Below are positions 49,829-59,695 of a DNA stretch of 64,000 nucleotides, piece after piece. This DNA comes from Achromobacter dolens. GTDB lineage: Bacteria > Pseudomonadota > Gammaproteobacteria > Burkholderiales > Burkholderiaceae_B. Location of the stretch: the NCBI RefSeq assembly GCF_902859745.1, contig NZ_CADIJW010000009.1, positions 62,001 to 126,000 on the forward strand, read 5' to 3'. How positions within the stretch are numbered: position 1 is the stretch's first letter; every line of letters starts with the position of its first letter. The notes beneath the pieces were generated by a model. It was not told the origin of the DNA. It saw nothing but the letters and a program-made list of their open reading frames with translations, and made no database searches. The translations under genes were made by a program, and so were the position numbers.

Positions 49829-50845
49829 ATGAACGATATCGCCTCCCCCGACATCCGCACCGTGGCGGACTCTCCTGACGCGGCGGCGCCGACCCGCGCC
49901 GTCTCCGTGGCCGGCCCCGACGACAAGAAGGCCCGCCACGAAGGCAACAAGCTCACCAAGCGCCTGGCGCGCGAGACCACCCGCGCCCTCTCCGACTACA
50001 ACATGATCGAGGCGGGCGACCGCGTCATGGTGTGCCTGTCGGGCGGCAAGGACTCCTACGCCATGCTGGACATCCTGCTCCAGTTGCAAAAGCGCGCGCC
50101 GTTCCGGTTCGAACTGATCGCGGTCAACCTGGACCAGAAGCAACCCGGCTTTCCGGCCGACATCCTGCCGCGCTACCTGACCGAACTGGGCGTGCCGTTC
50201 CACATCGAGACGCAGGATACCTATTCCATCGTCACGCGCGTGCTCGAAGAGGGCAAGACGATGTGCTCGCTCTGTTCGCGCCTGCGCCGCGGCATCCTGT
50301 ACCGCGTGGCCTCGGAACTGGGCGCCACCAAGATCGCGCTCGGCCATCACCGCGACGACATCCTGGGCACGTTCTTCCTGAACCTGTTCTACGGCGGCAA
50401 GGCCAAGGGCATGCCGCCCAAGCTGGTGTCCGACGACGGCCGCCACACCGTCATCCGCCCGCTCGCCTACGTGCCGGAAACCGACCTGATCGCCTACGCC
50501 GAACTCAAGCAGTTCCCGATCATCCCCTGCAACCTGTGCGGCTCCCAGGAAAACCTGAAGCGCAAGGAAGTCGGCCGCATGATCAAGCAATGGGACAAGG
50601 AGCACCCGGGCCGCTCGTGGAACGTCTTCAACGCGCTGTCACGCGTGGTGCCGTCGCACCTGATGGACCGCGACCTGTTCGACTTCGTCGGCCTCAAGCC
50701 GACCGGCGTGCCGGACGCCAACGGCGACACCGCGTTCGACACGGTCGATCCGTCGGATGAGGCGGACGAAGCCTGTGGCGATACGCCCGCCACGCCCGAC
50801 GCCGCTGGCATCGTCGAAAAGAAAGTGACCTTCACGCGCGGCTGA
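49829..50845 (+). CDS. ttcA: tRNA 2-thiocytidine(32) synthetase TtcA
   Basis: 338 aa from ATG 49829; a TTG at 49823 overlapping the folB stop is possible. PP-loop [12 protein letters not shown] (residues about 67-78) for ATP, and two CxxC pairs (CSLC and CNLC) that bind the iron-sulfur cluster, as required in TtcA. It thiolates cytidine 32 of some tRNAs. The N-terminal 40 and C-terminal 40 residues are acidic extensions. It ends at a strong terminator. Confidence 0.94.
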   Translation: MNDIASPDIRTVADSPDAAAPTRAVSVAGPDDKKARHEGNKLTKRLARETTRALSDYNMIEAGDRVMVCLSGGKDSYAMLDILLQLQKRAPFRFELIAVNLDQKQPGFPADILPRYLTELGVPFHIETQDTYSIVTRVLEEGKTMCSLCSRLRRGILYRVASELGATKIALGHHRDDILGTFFLNLFYGGKAKGMPPKLVSDDGRHTVIRPLAYVPETDLIAYAELKQFPIIPCNLCGSQENLKRKEVGRMIKQWDKEHPGRSWNVFNALSRVVPSHLMDRDLFDFVGLKPTGVPDANGDTAFDTVDPSDEADEACGDTPATPDAAGIVEKKVTFTRG

Positions 50846-50877
50846 ACGCCGCCCTGTCCGCGCGCGGCGTGGATAGC

Positions 50878-50927
50878 AAAAGGCCCCGATGTTCCGACCC
50901 ACGAGGGGCGAAATACCGGGGCCTTTT
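50878..50927. terminator. Bidirectional terminator between ttcA and the hydroxyacid dehydrogenase gene
   Basis: Perfect 11-bp stem AAAAGGCCCCG/CGGGGCCTTTT (50878-50888/50917-50927) with a 28-nt loop. T runs on both strands suit the two convergent genes. Confidence 0.85.
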
Positions 50928-50939
50928 CCATAGTGGCGC

Positions 50940-51896
50940 TCAGGCGTTCAGCACCCTCACCGGCTGGCCGGCGCGCCAGGCCTTCACGGCCTCCAGCGCA
51001 TTGCGGTAGAAGGCCTCGAAGTTCTCGCGGCTGACGTAGCCCAGGTGCGGCGTCAGGATGACGTTGTCCAGGTCGCGCACGCTGTCGGTGGGCGATAGCG
51101 GCTCTTCCGGATACACGTCCAGGCCGGCGCCGGCGATGCGGAACTTCACCAGCGCGTCCATCAGGGCTTCCTGGTCCACCAGCCCGGCGCGCGAGGTGTT
51201 CACCAGGTAGGCCGTCGGCTTCATCGCGGCCAGCGCCGCGGCGTCGACGATGTGGCGGCTGCGGTCGGACAGGATCAGGTGCAGGCTGACCACGTCGGAG
51301 GTGGCGAACAGTTCGTGCTTGTCCACCCGCGTGACCCCCGCCTCGGCGGCGCGCTCGTCGGTCAGGTTGGGGCTCCAGGCCACCACGTCCATGCCAAACG
51401 CGAGGCCCACCTTGGCCACCGCCGCGCCCAACTTGCCCAGTCCCAGCACGCCCAGGCGCTTGCCGGCCAGCGGCTCGGGCATGCCGGTCTGCCACATGCC
51501 GCGGCGCATGGCGGCGTCTTCGGCGGGCAGGTGCTTGAACAGGCCCAGGATGTGGGCCCACGCCAGTTCGGCGGTGGCGGTGTTGGCGTCGGCGCTGCCA
51601 GGCGCGCCACTGACCACGATGCCCTGCGCGGCGCAGGCCGGCATGTCGATGGCGTTGTTGCGCATGCCGGTGGTGACCAGCAGGCGCAGGTTGGGCAGCG
51701 CGCGGATGCGGTCGGCCGGGAACGGCGTGCGCTCGCGCATGGCCACGATCACGTCGAAGGGTTCGAGCGTGGCCTCGACCTGCTCGTCGGGGATGAAGTT
51801 GTTGAAGATCCGCACTTCGGCGTCGCCGCCCAGGGAACCCCAGTCCGCGTAGCGTTTGGCAACGTCGTGGTAATCGTCGAGTATTGCGATTTTCAA
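50940..51896 (-). CDS. D-2-hydroxyacid dehydrogenase family protein
   Basis: 318 aa. NAD-binding GVLGLGKLGAAVAKVGLAFG (residues about 148-167), catalytic Arg in VNTSRAGLVDQ, Glu in DVYPEEPL and His in TPHLGYVSRENFEAFY: the full Arg-Glu-His set of the family. Uses NAD(P)H to reduce 2-oxoacids or the reverse. Substrate not decidable. Convergent with ttcA; dsbC lies upstream on the same strand. Confidence 0.9.
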   Translation of the reverse strand: MKIAILDDYHDVAKRYADWGSLGGDAEVRIFNNFIPDEQVEATLEPFDVIVAMRERTPFPADRIRALPNLRLLVTTGMRNNAIDMPACAAQGIVVSGAPGSADANTATAELAWAHILGLFKHLPAEDAAMRRGMWQTGMPEPLAGKRLGVLGLGKLGAAVAKVGLAFGMDVVAWSPNLTDERAAEAGVTRVDKHELFATSDVVSLHLILSDRSRHIVDAAALAAMKPTAYLVNTSRAGLVDQEALMDALVKFRIAGAGLDVYPEEPLSPTDSVRDLDNVILTPHLGYVSRENFEAFYRNALEAVKAWRAGQPVRVLNA

Positions 51897-51959
51897 GTCT
51901 GTCTCCGGGTGGCGTGGCGCTCGCCGCGCCAGCCGCCCGGCCGACGCGACCCGCGCCGG

Positions 51960-52763
51960 TCAGTTCAGTCGTGCCTTGAGCTGGTCCAGCGGCAGCGCGC
52001 CGCTGATGCGCGTGCCGTCGGCGAAGAACAAGGTGGGGGTGCCGCGCACCATCAGTTGCTTGCCCAGCGCCAGCAGCTTGTCCTCGGGCACGCTGCAATT
52101 GGCGGTGGCCGGCTTCTGGCCGCGCAGCATCCAGTCGTCCCAGGCCTTGCCCGGGTCCGGCGCGCACCAGACGTCGCGCACCTTGGTGTTCGAGTCCGGC
52201 GACAGGATCGGGTACAGGAAGGTATAGACGGTGAGGTTGTCGACGTCCTCGAGCGTCTTGCGCAACTGCTTGCAGTAGCCGCAGTTGGGGTCTTCGAAAA
52301 TGGCGACCTTGCGCGAGCCGTCGCCCTTGACCTGCTTGATGGCCAGGTCCAGCGGCAATTGGTCGAACGGGATGGAGCCGAGCTTTTCCTGCGCCTCGCG
52401 GGTGACGTCGCGGCGCGTCATGGCGTCGATCAACGGCCCTTCCATGACCCAGGTCACCTTTTCATCGGTGTACAGCAGATCCATGCCCAACTGCACCTCG
52501 AACAGGCCGTAGGGCGTGCGGCGCACGGCGGTCACGTCCATGCCGGTGAAGCGCTGCTTGAAACGTTCCTTGACCGCGTCCGCCACGGGGTCCGCCGGCG
52601 CCACCTGGGTGGTGGAATAGCTCTTGCCGCCCTTGTCCGCCTTGCCGACCGAATTGGTGGAGACGGACTTGTCGCCGCTGGCCTGCGCCTGGGCGCCGGC
52701 CGACAGGCCCAGCCCGGCGGCCATGAAGCAGGCCGCCAGCACGGCGGAAAAACGGAAATTCAT
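51960..52763 (-). CDS. dsbC: Thiol:disulfide interchange protein DsbC
   Basis: 267 aa. Signal peptide MNFRFSAVLAACFMAAGLGL with cleavage near AQA. A low-complexity linker (residues 29-58) precedes the dimerisation domain. The redox active site is CGYC in FEDPNCGYCKQL (about residues 158-169), and the cis-proline loop is RGTPTLFF. It isomerises wrong disulfides in the periplasm. A second Cys pair (VWCAPDP and ANCSVP) matches the structural disulfide of DsbC. Confidence 0.92.
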   Translation of the reverse strand: MNFRFSAVLAACFMAAGLGLSAGAQAQASGDKSVSTNSVGKADKGGKSYSTTQVAPADPVADAVKERFKQRFTGMDVTAVRRTPYGLFEVQLGMDLLYTDEKVTWVMEGPLIDAMTRRDVTREAQEKLGSIPFDQLPLDLAIKQVKGDGSRKVAIFEDPNCGYCKQLRKTLEDVDNLTVYTFLYPILSPDSNTKVRDVWCAPDPGKAWDDWMLRGQKPATANCSVPEDKLLALGKQLMVRGTPTLFFADGTRISGALPLDQLKARLN

Positions 52764-52896
52764 GGGGACTCCTGTATTTGTGACGTCTCGCCTTCGATGG
52801 CCGAAAGCGTAACCGATCCGGCGCCCGGCCCGGGCCGGCCTTCAGGGAATCAGACACGCCCGCCGCGGGCGGGTTCCGCCCCCCGGGGACCGGTCC

Positions 52897-54066
52897 CTAA
52901 TTCGTCGATGCGCCGGCGATCAGGCGCCGCTTGACCAGCGGCGCGCGCTCGACCCAGTGCATGCCGGCATTGCGCAGCCACACCAACGGCGTGGCGCGCG
53001 AGCCGAACAGCTTGTGCAAGCCGTCGGTGGCCAGCCGCAACGCCAGCACCGGCTCGGCGCGGGCGCGCTGGTAACGGTGCAGCACGCGCAGGTCGCCGGC
53101 CTGGCGGTAGGGTTCGCGTCCGGCCACGGTGCGGGCCAGCGCCTCGACGTCGCCCAGGCCCAGGTTCAGGCCCTGCCCGGCCAGCGGGTGCAGGCGATGC
53201 GCCGCGTCGCCGGCCAGCGCGATGCCGGGCGCCACCATCTGGGCGCGCTCCAGCGTCAGCGGGAAACCGTGCAGCGTGCTGCGCACCTTCAGGCGGCCCA
53301 GGCGGCCCTGCGCCGCGTGTTCCAGCATCGATTCGAGCCGCGCGGCCTGCTCCTCGGCCGGCAGCGCCAGCAACTCCCGGGCCTGCGCGTCGCGCATCGA
53401 CCAGACCATCGACACCTGCGGGCCGTCGGCCGTGTCCGGCAGCGGCAGCAGCGCCAGCACGCCGTCGTCGCGGAACCACTGGAAGGCGGTGCCCTGGTGG
53501 GCGCGCTCGGCGTCCAGGTTCACCACCAGCCCGGTGTCGTGGTAGGACACGGCGTCGTGCTTGAGGCCGGCGGCGGTGCGCAGCGGCGAAGCGGCGCCAT
53601 CGGCGCCGACGAACAATTCGGCCTGGATGCGGGCGCCGCTCTCGGTTTCCACCGTGCCAGCCTGGTAGCCGGTGCAGCGGTCTTCCAGCCAGGGGATGCC
53701 GAACATGCGCACGGCCTGGATCAGCACCCGCTCGATCTCGCCGGACTCGACGATCCAGGCCAGTTGCGGCAAGGCCGCCTGCCAGGCATTCAGGTGTACC
53801 AGGCCATCGGCGTCGCCATGGATCTCCATGGCCTGCACCGGCGTCAGGCGGGCCGACGGCAGCGCGTCCCACACGCCCAGCTCGGCCAGGAAACGCTGGC
53901 TCGCGGGCGAAATGGCGTAGACGCGCGCGTGGTAATGGTTGGGATCGGCCGGCGGCACGCTCATGCGCGGCGCCAGCAGGGCCACGCGCTGGCCGCGGCG
54001 GGCCAGCGCCAGGGCCGAGGACAGGCCGACGATGCCGGCCCCGCAAACCACGATCTGGTGTGTCAT
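52897..54066 (-). CDS. UbiH/VisC-family FAD-dependent monooxygenase
   Basis: 389 aa from ATG 54066 (MTHQIVVCGAGIVGLSSALA), FAD-binding GxGxxG at residues 9-14. The second motif GADGAASPLR and the third GDAAHRLHPLAGQGLNLGLGD are the UbiH/Coq6 signatures. It hydroxylates the ubiquinone ring precursor or a similar substrate. Overlaps the mltA stop by 4 bp, so it is translated with mltA. Which ubiquinone position it serves is not clear. Confidence 0.9.
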   Translation of the reverse strand: MTHQIVVCGAGIVGLSSALALARRGQRVALLAPRMSVPPADPNHYHARVYAISPASQRFLAELGVWDALPSARLTPVQAMEIHGDADGLVHLNAWQAALPQLAWIVESGEIERVLIQAVRMFGIPWLEDRCTGYQAGTVETESGARIQAELFVGADGAASPLRTAAGLKHDAVSYHDTGLVVNLDAERAHQGTAFQWFRDDGVLALLPLPDTADGPQVSMVWSMRDAQARELLALPAEEQAARLESMLEHAAQGRLGRLKVRSTLHGFPLTLERAQMVAPGIALAGDAAHRLHPLAGQGLNLGLGDVEALARTVAGREPYRQAGDLRVLHRYQRARAEPVLALRLATDGLHKLFGSRATPLVWLRNAGMHWVERAPLVKRRLIAGASTN

Positions 54067-55364
54067 CTTGCGCTCGGCTCCCCGGCCTGTTTCGGCCACA
54101 GCAGCCACATCTGGCCGCGCTGCTTCATGCGCCCGGCCTGCTGGCCGGCCTCGTCGCCGTAGCCCCAGTAGAAGTCGGCGCGCGCCGCGCCGCGGATGGC
54201 GGTGCCGGTGTCCTGCGCGAACACCAGGCGCTGCAACGGCCGGTCGGAGGCCGGGAAGGTGGTGGCCAGGAACACCGGCGTGCCCAGCGGCACGAAGCCG
54301 GCGTCCACCGCGATCGCGCGTTTCGGCGCCAGGTTGACGCCATAGGCGCCCTTGGGGCCGAGTTCGGGGTCGATCACCGGCTCTTCGCGGAAGAACACCA
54401 CCGCCGGGTTGGCGTTGAGCATCTCGGGCACGCGCTTGGGATTGCGCTGCGCCCACGCGCGGATGTTCTGCATCGAGGCCTGGTCGGCCGACAGCTCGCC
54501 GCGGTCCGCCAGCCAGCGGCCGATGGACACGTAGGGCTGGCCGTTATGGTCGGCGTAGGCCACGCGGATGGTCTTGCCGCTGTCGGGGCCGTCGGTCAGC
54601 AGCACGCGGCCCGAGCCCTGCACCTGCAGGAAGAAGTTGTCGACCGGGTCGTCGACCCACACCACCACCGGCGGGCGGCGGCCGGTCGACTCGATGGCCG
54701 CGCGGGTGTCATAGGGCACCACGCGCTTGCCGTCGAGCTTGCCGCGCACGCGCTTGCCAGCCAGTTCCGGATAGACCGACCCCAGGTCGATGGTCAGCAG
54801 GTCGGCCGGCACCGCGTACAGGGGCCATTGATAGTTGCCGCCCTGGCGGCGCGAACCGCGCACCAGCGGCTCGTAATAGCCGGTGACGGTGTTGGTGGCC
54901 GGCTTGCCGTCGGCCGCGTTCAGGCGCCAGGGTTGCAGGTAGGTCTGCAGGAAGCGGCGCACGCCCTCGGGGTCGTTGGCGGCCGGCGCCCGCGAAGGAT
55001 CAGCCGCCGCGGCGCACACCGGCTGCCAGGCGCGCGGTGTGGCGCGCGCCGGCGCGGCCAGGTTGCCGCTGGTCGGGCGCATCAGCCCCTTGCAATTGCG
55101 CAGAAACAGGGGCCAGATCTGCGCCAGATCGTCATTGGTCCAGCCCGGCATCTCGGCCCAGGTGCCGGCCTTGTACTTGCCGGCCAGGGCGCGCGGCGGC
55201 GTATCGGGAAGGGACGACAGCGCCGGCACCACCAGCGGGCCGTCGACGGAGGCCGGGCGGGCGCCGGACGCGCCGGGTTCGCCGGATTCGGGCGGAATCT
55301 CGGAAGGGGTGGTACATGCCGCCAGCAGGACCGACAGCACGGACAGGCTAAGAATGCGCTTCAT
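54063..55364 (-). CDS. mltA: Membrane-bound lytic murein transglycosylase A
   Basis: 433 aa lipoprotein: signal MKRILSLSVLSVLLAAC with the lipobox LLAAC (Cys17). MltA domain GYYEPLVRGSRR, and the 3D domain near the C-terminus (RAIAVDAGFVPLGTPVFLAT and FAQDTGTAIRGAARADFYWG) with the catalytic aspartates. It cleaves glycan strands to 1,6-anhydro ends at the outer membrane. Overlaps the ubiH-like gene (ATGA). Confidence 0.94.
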   Translation of the reverse strand: MKRILSLSVLSVLLAACTTPSEIPPESGEPGASGARPASVDGPLVVPALSSLPDTPPRALAGKYKAGTWAEMPGWTNDDLAQIWPLFLRNCKGLMRPTSGNLAAPARATPRAWQPVCAAAADPSRAPAANDPEGVRRFLQTYLQPWRLNAADGKPATNTVTGYYEPLVRGSRRQGGNYQWPLYAVPADLLTIDLGSVYPELAGKRVRGKLDGKRVVPYDTRAAIESTGRRPPVVVWVDDPVDNFFLQVQGSGRVLLTDGPDSGKTIRVAYADHNGQPYVSIGRWLADRGELSADQASMQNIRAWAQRNPKRVPEMLNANPAVVFFREEPVIDPELGPKGAYGVNLAPKRAIAVDAGFVPLGTPVFLATTFPASDRPLQRLVFAQDTGTAIRGAARADFYWGYGDEAGQQAGRMKQRGQMWLLWPKQAGEPSAR

Positions 55365-55403
55365 GAGCAGATGGAAAACCGTACAACGTATGACCGCGCC
55401 CCG

Positions 55404-55778
55404 TCAGTGCAGCGTGCGCGGCATGGCCAGGACGAATTCGGATATCGGCACTTCGAACGGGATGCCGTTCTCGCCGACGCAATGGTAGGTGCCGCGCATC
55501 GTCCCGACCGGCGTGGGCAGGGGACAGCCGCTGGTGTACTCGAAGGTCTCGCCGGGCGCCAGCAGGGGCTGCTGGCCCACGACGCCCAGCCCGCGCACTT
55601 CCTGCACGCGCTGGTTGCCATCGGTGATAATCCAGTGGCGGCTGATCACCTGGGCCGGATGTTCCCCGGTGTTGGTGATGCGCACGGTATAGGCGAACAC
55701 GAATTGCTGCTCGCCGGGATCGGACTGTTCAGGCACGAAGCGCGGAGTGACAGAGACGCTCAGGTCGTAGGGTTTCAC
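55404..55778 (-). CDS. apaG: Co2+/Mg2+ efflux protein ApaG
   Basis: 124 aa from a GTG at 55778 with AGGAAAGGACT just upstream; this start gives the family length, whereas a frame 14 codons longer lacks a ribosome site. Fibronectin-III-like fold with EHPAQVISRHWIITDGNQRV and GTMRGTYHCVGENGIPFEVP. Function remains loosely defined (linked to Co/Mg homeostasis). Divergent from rpe. Confidence 0.93.
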   Translation of the reverse strand: MKPYDLSVSVTPRFVPEQSDPGEQQFVFAYTVRITNTGEHPAQVISRHWIITDGNQRVQEVRGLGVVGQQPLLAPGETFEYTSGCPLPTPVGTMRGTYHCVGENGIPFEVPISEFVLAMPRTLH

Positions 55779-55847
55779 AGTCCTTTCCTGTGTGGCACGA
55801 GCAAGCTGCAATAATGGCACATTATGCCTTCACCCACCCCGAACACC

Positions 55848-56543
55848 ATGTCTACCACCACCCGCATCACCCCCAGCATCCTGTCCGCCGACTTCGCCCG
55901 CCTGGGCGAGGAAGTGCGTGACGTGGTCGCCGCCGGCGCCGACTGGATCCATTTCGATGTGATGGACAATCACTACGTGCCCAACCTGACCATCGGCCCG
56001 ATGGTCTGCGCGGCGATCCGTCCCCATGTTTCCGTGCCGATCGACGTGCACCTCATGGTCGAGCCGGTGGACGCCCTGGTGCCGATGTTCGCCAAGGCCG
56101 GCGCCAACTACATCAGCTTCCACCCGGAAGCCAGCCGCCACGTCGACCGCACCCTGTCGCTGATCCGCGAGAACGGCTGTAAGGCCGGCCTGGTGTTCAA
56201 CCCCGCCACGCCCCTGTCGTACCTGGACCACGTCATGGACAAGGTCGACCTGGTGCTGATCATGTCGGTCAACCCCGGCTTCGGCGGCCAGAGCTTCATC
56301 CCCGGCGCGCTGACCAAGCTGCGCGAGGCCCGCGCCCGCATCGACGCCTGGACCCAGGCTGGCGGCCACGAAATCGTGCTGCAGGTGGACGGCGGCGTGA
56401 AGATCGACAACATCGCCGAAATCCGCCGCGCCGGCGCCGACACCTTCGTGGCCGGCTCGGCCATCTTCGGCAAGCCCGACTACCCCGGCATCATCAAGTC
56501 CATGCGCGAGCAGATCGCCATCGGCGAAACCACCGCCGTCTGA
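55848..56543 (+). CDS. rpe: Ribulose-phosphate 3-epimerase
   Basis: 231 aa from ATG 55848 ([20 protein letters not shown]); ATG 55824 is an alternative eight codons earlier, neither with a clear ribosome site. TIM barrel: [12 protein letters not shown] with metal-binding His/Asp, [26 protein letters not shown] and VDGGVK with the second catalytic Asp. It interconverts ribulose-5-P and xylulose-5-P. It leads the rpe-gph pair (11-bp gap). Confidence 0.94.
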   Translation: MSTTTRITPSILSADFARLGEEVRDVVAAGADWIHFDVMDNHYVPNLTIGPMVCAAIRPHVSVPIDVHLMVEPVDALVPMFAKAGANYISFHPEASRHVDRTLSLIRENGCKAGLVFNPATPLSYLDHVMDKVDLVLIMSVNPGFGGQSFIPGALTKLREARARIDAWTQAGGHEIVLQVDGGVKIDNIAEIRRAGADTFVAGSAIFGKPDYPGIIKSMREQIAIGETTAV

Positions 56544-56554
56544 GGAACCCCGCC

Positions 56555-57262
56555 ATGACTCCCTTCCGCGCCGCGCTGCTGGACCTGGACGGCACCCTGC
56601 TCGACTCCATCCCCGACCTGGCCTTCGCGGCCAACGCCATGCGCGTGGAACTCGGCATGATCGCGCTGCGCGAGGATGTCGTGGCCACCTTCGTCGGCAA
56701 GGGGGTGGACAATCTGGTGCGCCGCAGCCTGGCCGGCAGCCTGGACGCCGCCGACCCCTCGCCCGAGGACTTCGCCCGGGCGCGCGAGGCCTTCTACCGC
56801 CACTATCACCTGGTCAACGGCGAACGCGCCCAGGTCTACCCGGGCGTCATGGAAGGGCTCAAGCACATGCGCGACCAGGGCCTGAAACTGGCCGTGGTCA
56901 CCAACAAGCCCACCGAATTCACCCTGCCGCTGCTGCAACGCACCGGCCTGGCCGGGTTCTTCGACGCGGTGGTGTGCGGCGACACCTGCGCCCGCCGCAA
57001 GCCCGACCCCGACCAGGTGCTGCACGCCTGCGAGCTGCTGGGCGTGACGGTGGCCGAGGCCGTCACCATCGGCGATTCCATCAACGACGCCCAGGCCGGC
57101 CGCAGCGCCGGCACCCAGGTGCTGGTGGTGCCTTACGGTTACAACGAAGGCCGTGACGTGCGCGAGCTCGATGTCGATGGTATAGTGGACACGCTCGTCA
57201 ACGCCGCCCAGTGGGTGGAGCTCTGGAATCAGAACCAGAACGCCGCGAAAGCCCAGGCCTGA
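56555..57262 (+). CDS. gph: Phosphoglycolate phosphatase
   Basis: 235 aa HAD-family enzyme. DLDGTLLDSIPD (nucleophile Asp, residues about 8-19), VTNKPTEF (motif II), RRKPDPDQV (Lys motif III) and IGDSINDAQAG (motif IV). It removes phosphate from 2-phosphoglycolate formed during DNA repair or photorespiration-like side reactions. Its position between rpe and trpE is the classical proteobacterial order; a 275-bp gap with a trp leader follows. Confidence 0.93.
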   Translation: MTPFRAALLDLDGTLLDSIPDLAFAANAMRVELGMIALREDVVATFVGKGVDNLVRRSLAGSLDAADPSPEDFARAREAFYRHYHLVNGERAQVYPGVMEGLKHMRDQGLKLAVVTNKPTEFTLPLLQRTGLAGFFDAVVCGDTCARRKPDPDQVLHACELLGVTVAEAVTIGDSINDAQAGRSAGTQVLVVPYGYNEGRDVRELDVDGIVDTLVNAAQWVELWNQNQNAAKAQA

Positions 57263-57316
57263 AGCCGGGGTCCGCGCCCTTGACGGCATACCTGACTATC
57301 GAACCGCTATCACCTG

Positions 57317-57391
57317 ATGAACGTTTCCATCCAGAACCAAATGCTCGGCGCCTCGTGGCGCTGGTGGCGTTTGTCTTCCGGGTGGCGATGA
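57317..57391 (+). CDS. trpL: trp operon leader peptide (24 aa, four Trp)
   Basis: ATG 57317 to TGA 57389-57391 encodes 24 residues whose second half reads ASWRWWRLSSGWR: Trp at positions 14, 16, 17 and 23. It lies 146 bp before trpE and just upstream of an intrinsic terminator, the layout of transcription attenuation. The ribosome site is weak, which is common for leader peptides. Low tryptophan would stall ribosomes at Trp14-17 (57356-57367). No homologue search was possible; the Trp clustering itself is the evidence. Confidence 0.8.
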   Translation: MNVSIQNQMLGASWRWWRLSSGWR

Positions 57392-57489
57392 TTCCCTTCC
57401 CGGCCCTGGACGCGTCCCCGCCTCCCAGCGCCGATACTGTGTAGAACACAGAGCCAAGCCCGGAACCAGTAACCTGGACCGGGCTTTTT
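57357..57489 (+). promoter_or_regulatory. trp attenuator (alternative RNA folds and terminator)
   Basis: Segment 1, GGCGCTGG (57357-57364, within Trp codons 14-16), pairs perfectly over 8 bp with segment 2, CCAGCGCC (57425-57432). The terminator stem AGCCCGG/CCGGGCT (57457-57463/57479-57485) encloses CCAG/CTGG and is followed by TTTTT. A small hairpin CTGTGT/ACACAG lies at 57437-57451. TCCGGG in the leader (57377-57382) could sequester CCCGGA (57459-57464) as an antiterminator. The exact competing fold is inferred. Confidence 0.7.
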
Positions 57490-57537
57490 GTTGTGCGCCC
57501 GGTCCCAAGCAGATACCCATCGCCCACGAGACCCGCC

Positions 57538-59058
57538 ATGACCGAAATCGAATTCAAAGCCCTCGCCGCCCAAGGCTACAACCGCATCCCGCTGGTGGCC
57601 GAGACCTACGCCGACCTGGACACCCCGCTGGGCATCTACCTGAAGCTGGCCCACGCCGGCCCGCAGGCCGGCCGCATGACCTGCCTGATGGAGTCGGTGG
57701 TGGGCGGCGAGCGCTTCGGCCGCTATTCGTTCATCGGCCTGCCGGCCCGTACCGTGATCCGCGCCAGCGGCACCCGCACCGAAGTGCTGCACGACGGCAA
57801 GGTCGTGGAAACCCATGACGGCGACCCGCTGGCCTTCATCGAGCAGTACCAGGCCCGCTTCAAGGTGGCCCTGCGCCCCGGCATGCCGCGCTTCTGCGGC
57901 GGCCTGGCCGGCTACTTCGGCTACGACACCGTGCGCCACATCGAACCGTGCCTGGGCCCCGCCGTGAAGCCGTTCCCGGCCGGCATGGAAGGCGGCACGC
58001 CCGACCTGATGCTGATGCACGTGGACGAACTGGTCATCGTCGACAACCTGGCCGGCCGCATCTACCTGATGGTCTACGCCGATCCGGGCCAGCCCGAAAG
58101 CTACAGCCGCGCCCAGCAGCGCCTGCACGACCTGCGCGCGCGCCTGCGACGCCCGGTGGAAATTCCCTACAGCCACGCCAGCATGCAGACCGAAGAGCGG
58201 CGCGACTTCAAGAAAGAAGACTACCTGGCGGCCGTGCACCGCGCCAAGGAACACATCGCCGCCGGCGACCTGATGCAGGTGCAGATCGGCCAGGTCATCG
58301 CCAAGCCGTTCCGCGACTCCCCCCTCTCGCTGTACCGCGCCCTGCGGTCGCTCAATCCCTCCCCCTACATGTACTTCTGGAACTTCGGTGATTTCCAGGT
58401 GGTGGGCGCGTCGCCCGAGATCCTGGTGCGCCAGGAGCGCGTGGTGGTGGACGGCGCGCCCAAGTCGCAGGTCACCATCCGCCCGCTGGCCGGCACCCGC
58501 AAGCGCGGCGCCACGCCCGAGGAAGACGCCGCCCTGGCCGCCGAGCTCAAGGCCGACCCCAAGGAAGTGGCCGAGCACGTGATGCTGATCGACCTGGCCC
58601 GCAACGACGTCGGCCGCGTCGCCGAGGTGGGTTCGGTCAAGGTCAGCGACACCATGGTGATCGAGCGCTATTCGCACGTGATGCACCTGGTGTCCAACGT
58701 CACCGGCAACCTGAACCCGGGCATGAGCAGCATGGACGTGCTGCGCGCCTCGTTCCCGGCCGGCACCCTGACCGGCGCGCCCAAGGTCGAGGCCATGAAG
58801 ATCATCGACGAGCTCGAGCCCGTGCGCCGCGGCATCTACGGCGGCGCGGCCGGCTACCTCAGCTACGGCGGCGAAATGGACGTGGCCATCGCCATCCGCA
58901 CCGGCGTCATCAAGGACGGCACGCTGTACGTGCAGGCCGCCGCCGGCATCGTCGCCGACTCCAACCCCGAAGCCGAATGGGCCGAGACCGAGGCCAAGGC
59001 CCGCGCCGTGCTGCGCGCCGCCGAGCAGGTCCAGCACGGCCTGGACGAGCCCATCTGA
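57538..59058 (+). CDS. trpE: Anthranilate synthase component I
   Basis: 506 aa from ATG 57538; an upstream in-frame start at 57493 lies in the leader. Chorismate-binding core: IQVVIGQ-like [20 protein letters not shown]-type [32 protein letters not shown] and the C-terminal [20 protein letters not shown]. It aminates chorismate to anthranilate with ammonia from TrpG. First structural gene of trpEGDC, preceded by the attenuator. Confidence 0.96.
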   Translation: MTEIEFKALAAQGYNRIPLVAETYADLDTPLGIYLKLAHAGPQAGRMTCLMESVVGGERFGRYSFIGLPARTVIRASGTRTEVLHDGKVVETHDGDPLAFIEQYQARFKVALRPGMPRFCGGLAGYFGYDTVRHIEPCLGPAVKPFPAGMEGGTPDLMLMHVDELVIVDNLAGRIYLMVYADPGQPESYSRAQQRLHDLRARLRRPVEIPYSHASMQTEERRDFKKEDYLAAVHRAKEHIAAGDLMQVQIGQVIAKPFRDSPLSLYRALRSLNPSPYMYFWNFGDFQVVGASPEILVRQERVVVDGAPKSQVTIRPLAGTRKRGATPEEDAALAAELKADPKEVAEHVMLIDLARNDVGRVAEVGSVKVSDTMVIERYSHVMHLVSNVTGNLNPGMSSMDVLRASFPAGTLTGAPKVEAMKIIDELEPVRRGIYGGAAGYLSYGGEMDVAIAIRTGVIKDGTLYVQAAAGIVADSNPEAEWAETEAKARAVLRAAEQVQHGLDEPI

Positions 59059-59116
59059 GACGCCCGCCGCCCCGATGACCGCCCCGGGCCGCGAATCGGC
59101 CCGCCTGGAGAAAAAA

Positions 59117-59683
59117 ATGCTGCTGATGATCGACAACTACGACTCGTTTACCTACAACCTGGTCCAGTACTTCGGTGAACTGGGCGAGGACGTGCGCGTG
59201 GCGCGCAACGACCAGATCACCCTGGAAGAGATCGCCGCGCTCAACCCCGACCGCATCTGCGTGTCGCCCGGCCCGTGCTCGCCGGCCGAGGCCGGCATCT
59301 CGGTGCCCGTCATCCAGGCCTTCGCCGGCAAAAAGCCGATCCTGGGCGTATGCCTGGGCCACCAGGCCATCGGCGCCGCCTACGGCGGCAACATCGTCCG
59401 CGCCCAGCAGATCATGCACGGCAAGACCGTGCGCATCTCGCATACCGGGACGGACATCTTCACCGACCTGCCGACGCCGTACACTGTCATCCGCTACAAC
59501 TCGCTGACCATCGACCCGGCGACGCTGCCCGAGTGCCTGGCCGTGACCGCCACGGCGCCGGACGGCGACATCATGGGCGTGCGCCACAAGACGCTGCCCC
59601 TGTACGGAGTACAGTTCCACCCCGAATCCGTGCTCAGCGAACACGGCCACGCCCTGCTGCGCAATTTCCTGAACCTCGCCTAA
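59117..59683 (+). CDS. trpG: Anthranilate synthase component II (glutamine amidotransferase)
   Basis: 188 aa from ATG 59117 ([20 protein letters not shown]) with GGAG upstream. Class I glutaminase triad: Cys in [10 protein letters not shown] (about residue 79), His and Glu in [13 protein letters not shown]. It feeds ammonia to TrpE. 58 bp after trpE. Confidence 0.96.
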   Translation: MLLMIDNYDSFTYNLVQYFGELGEDVRVARNDQITLEEIAALNPDRICVSPGPCSPAEAGISVPVIQAFAGKKPILGVCLGHQAIGAAYGGNIVRAQQIMHGKTVRISHTGTDIFTDLPTPYTVIRYNSLTIDPATLPECLAVTATAPDGDIMGVRHKTLPLYGVQFHPESVLSEHGHALLRNFLNLA

Positions 59684-59695
59684 GAAGGACGCACC

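Noticed and set aside
57263-57316. Promoter TTGACG (57280-57285) for the trp operon
   Set aside because: No acceptable -10 at 16-18 bp; the true promoter may lie inside gph, where TATAGT (about 57181) is another weak candidate.
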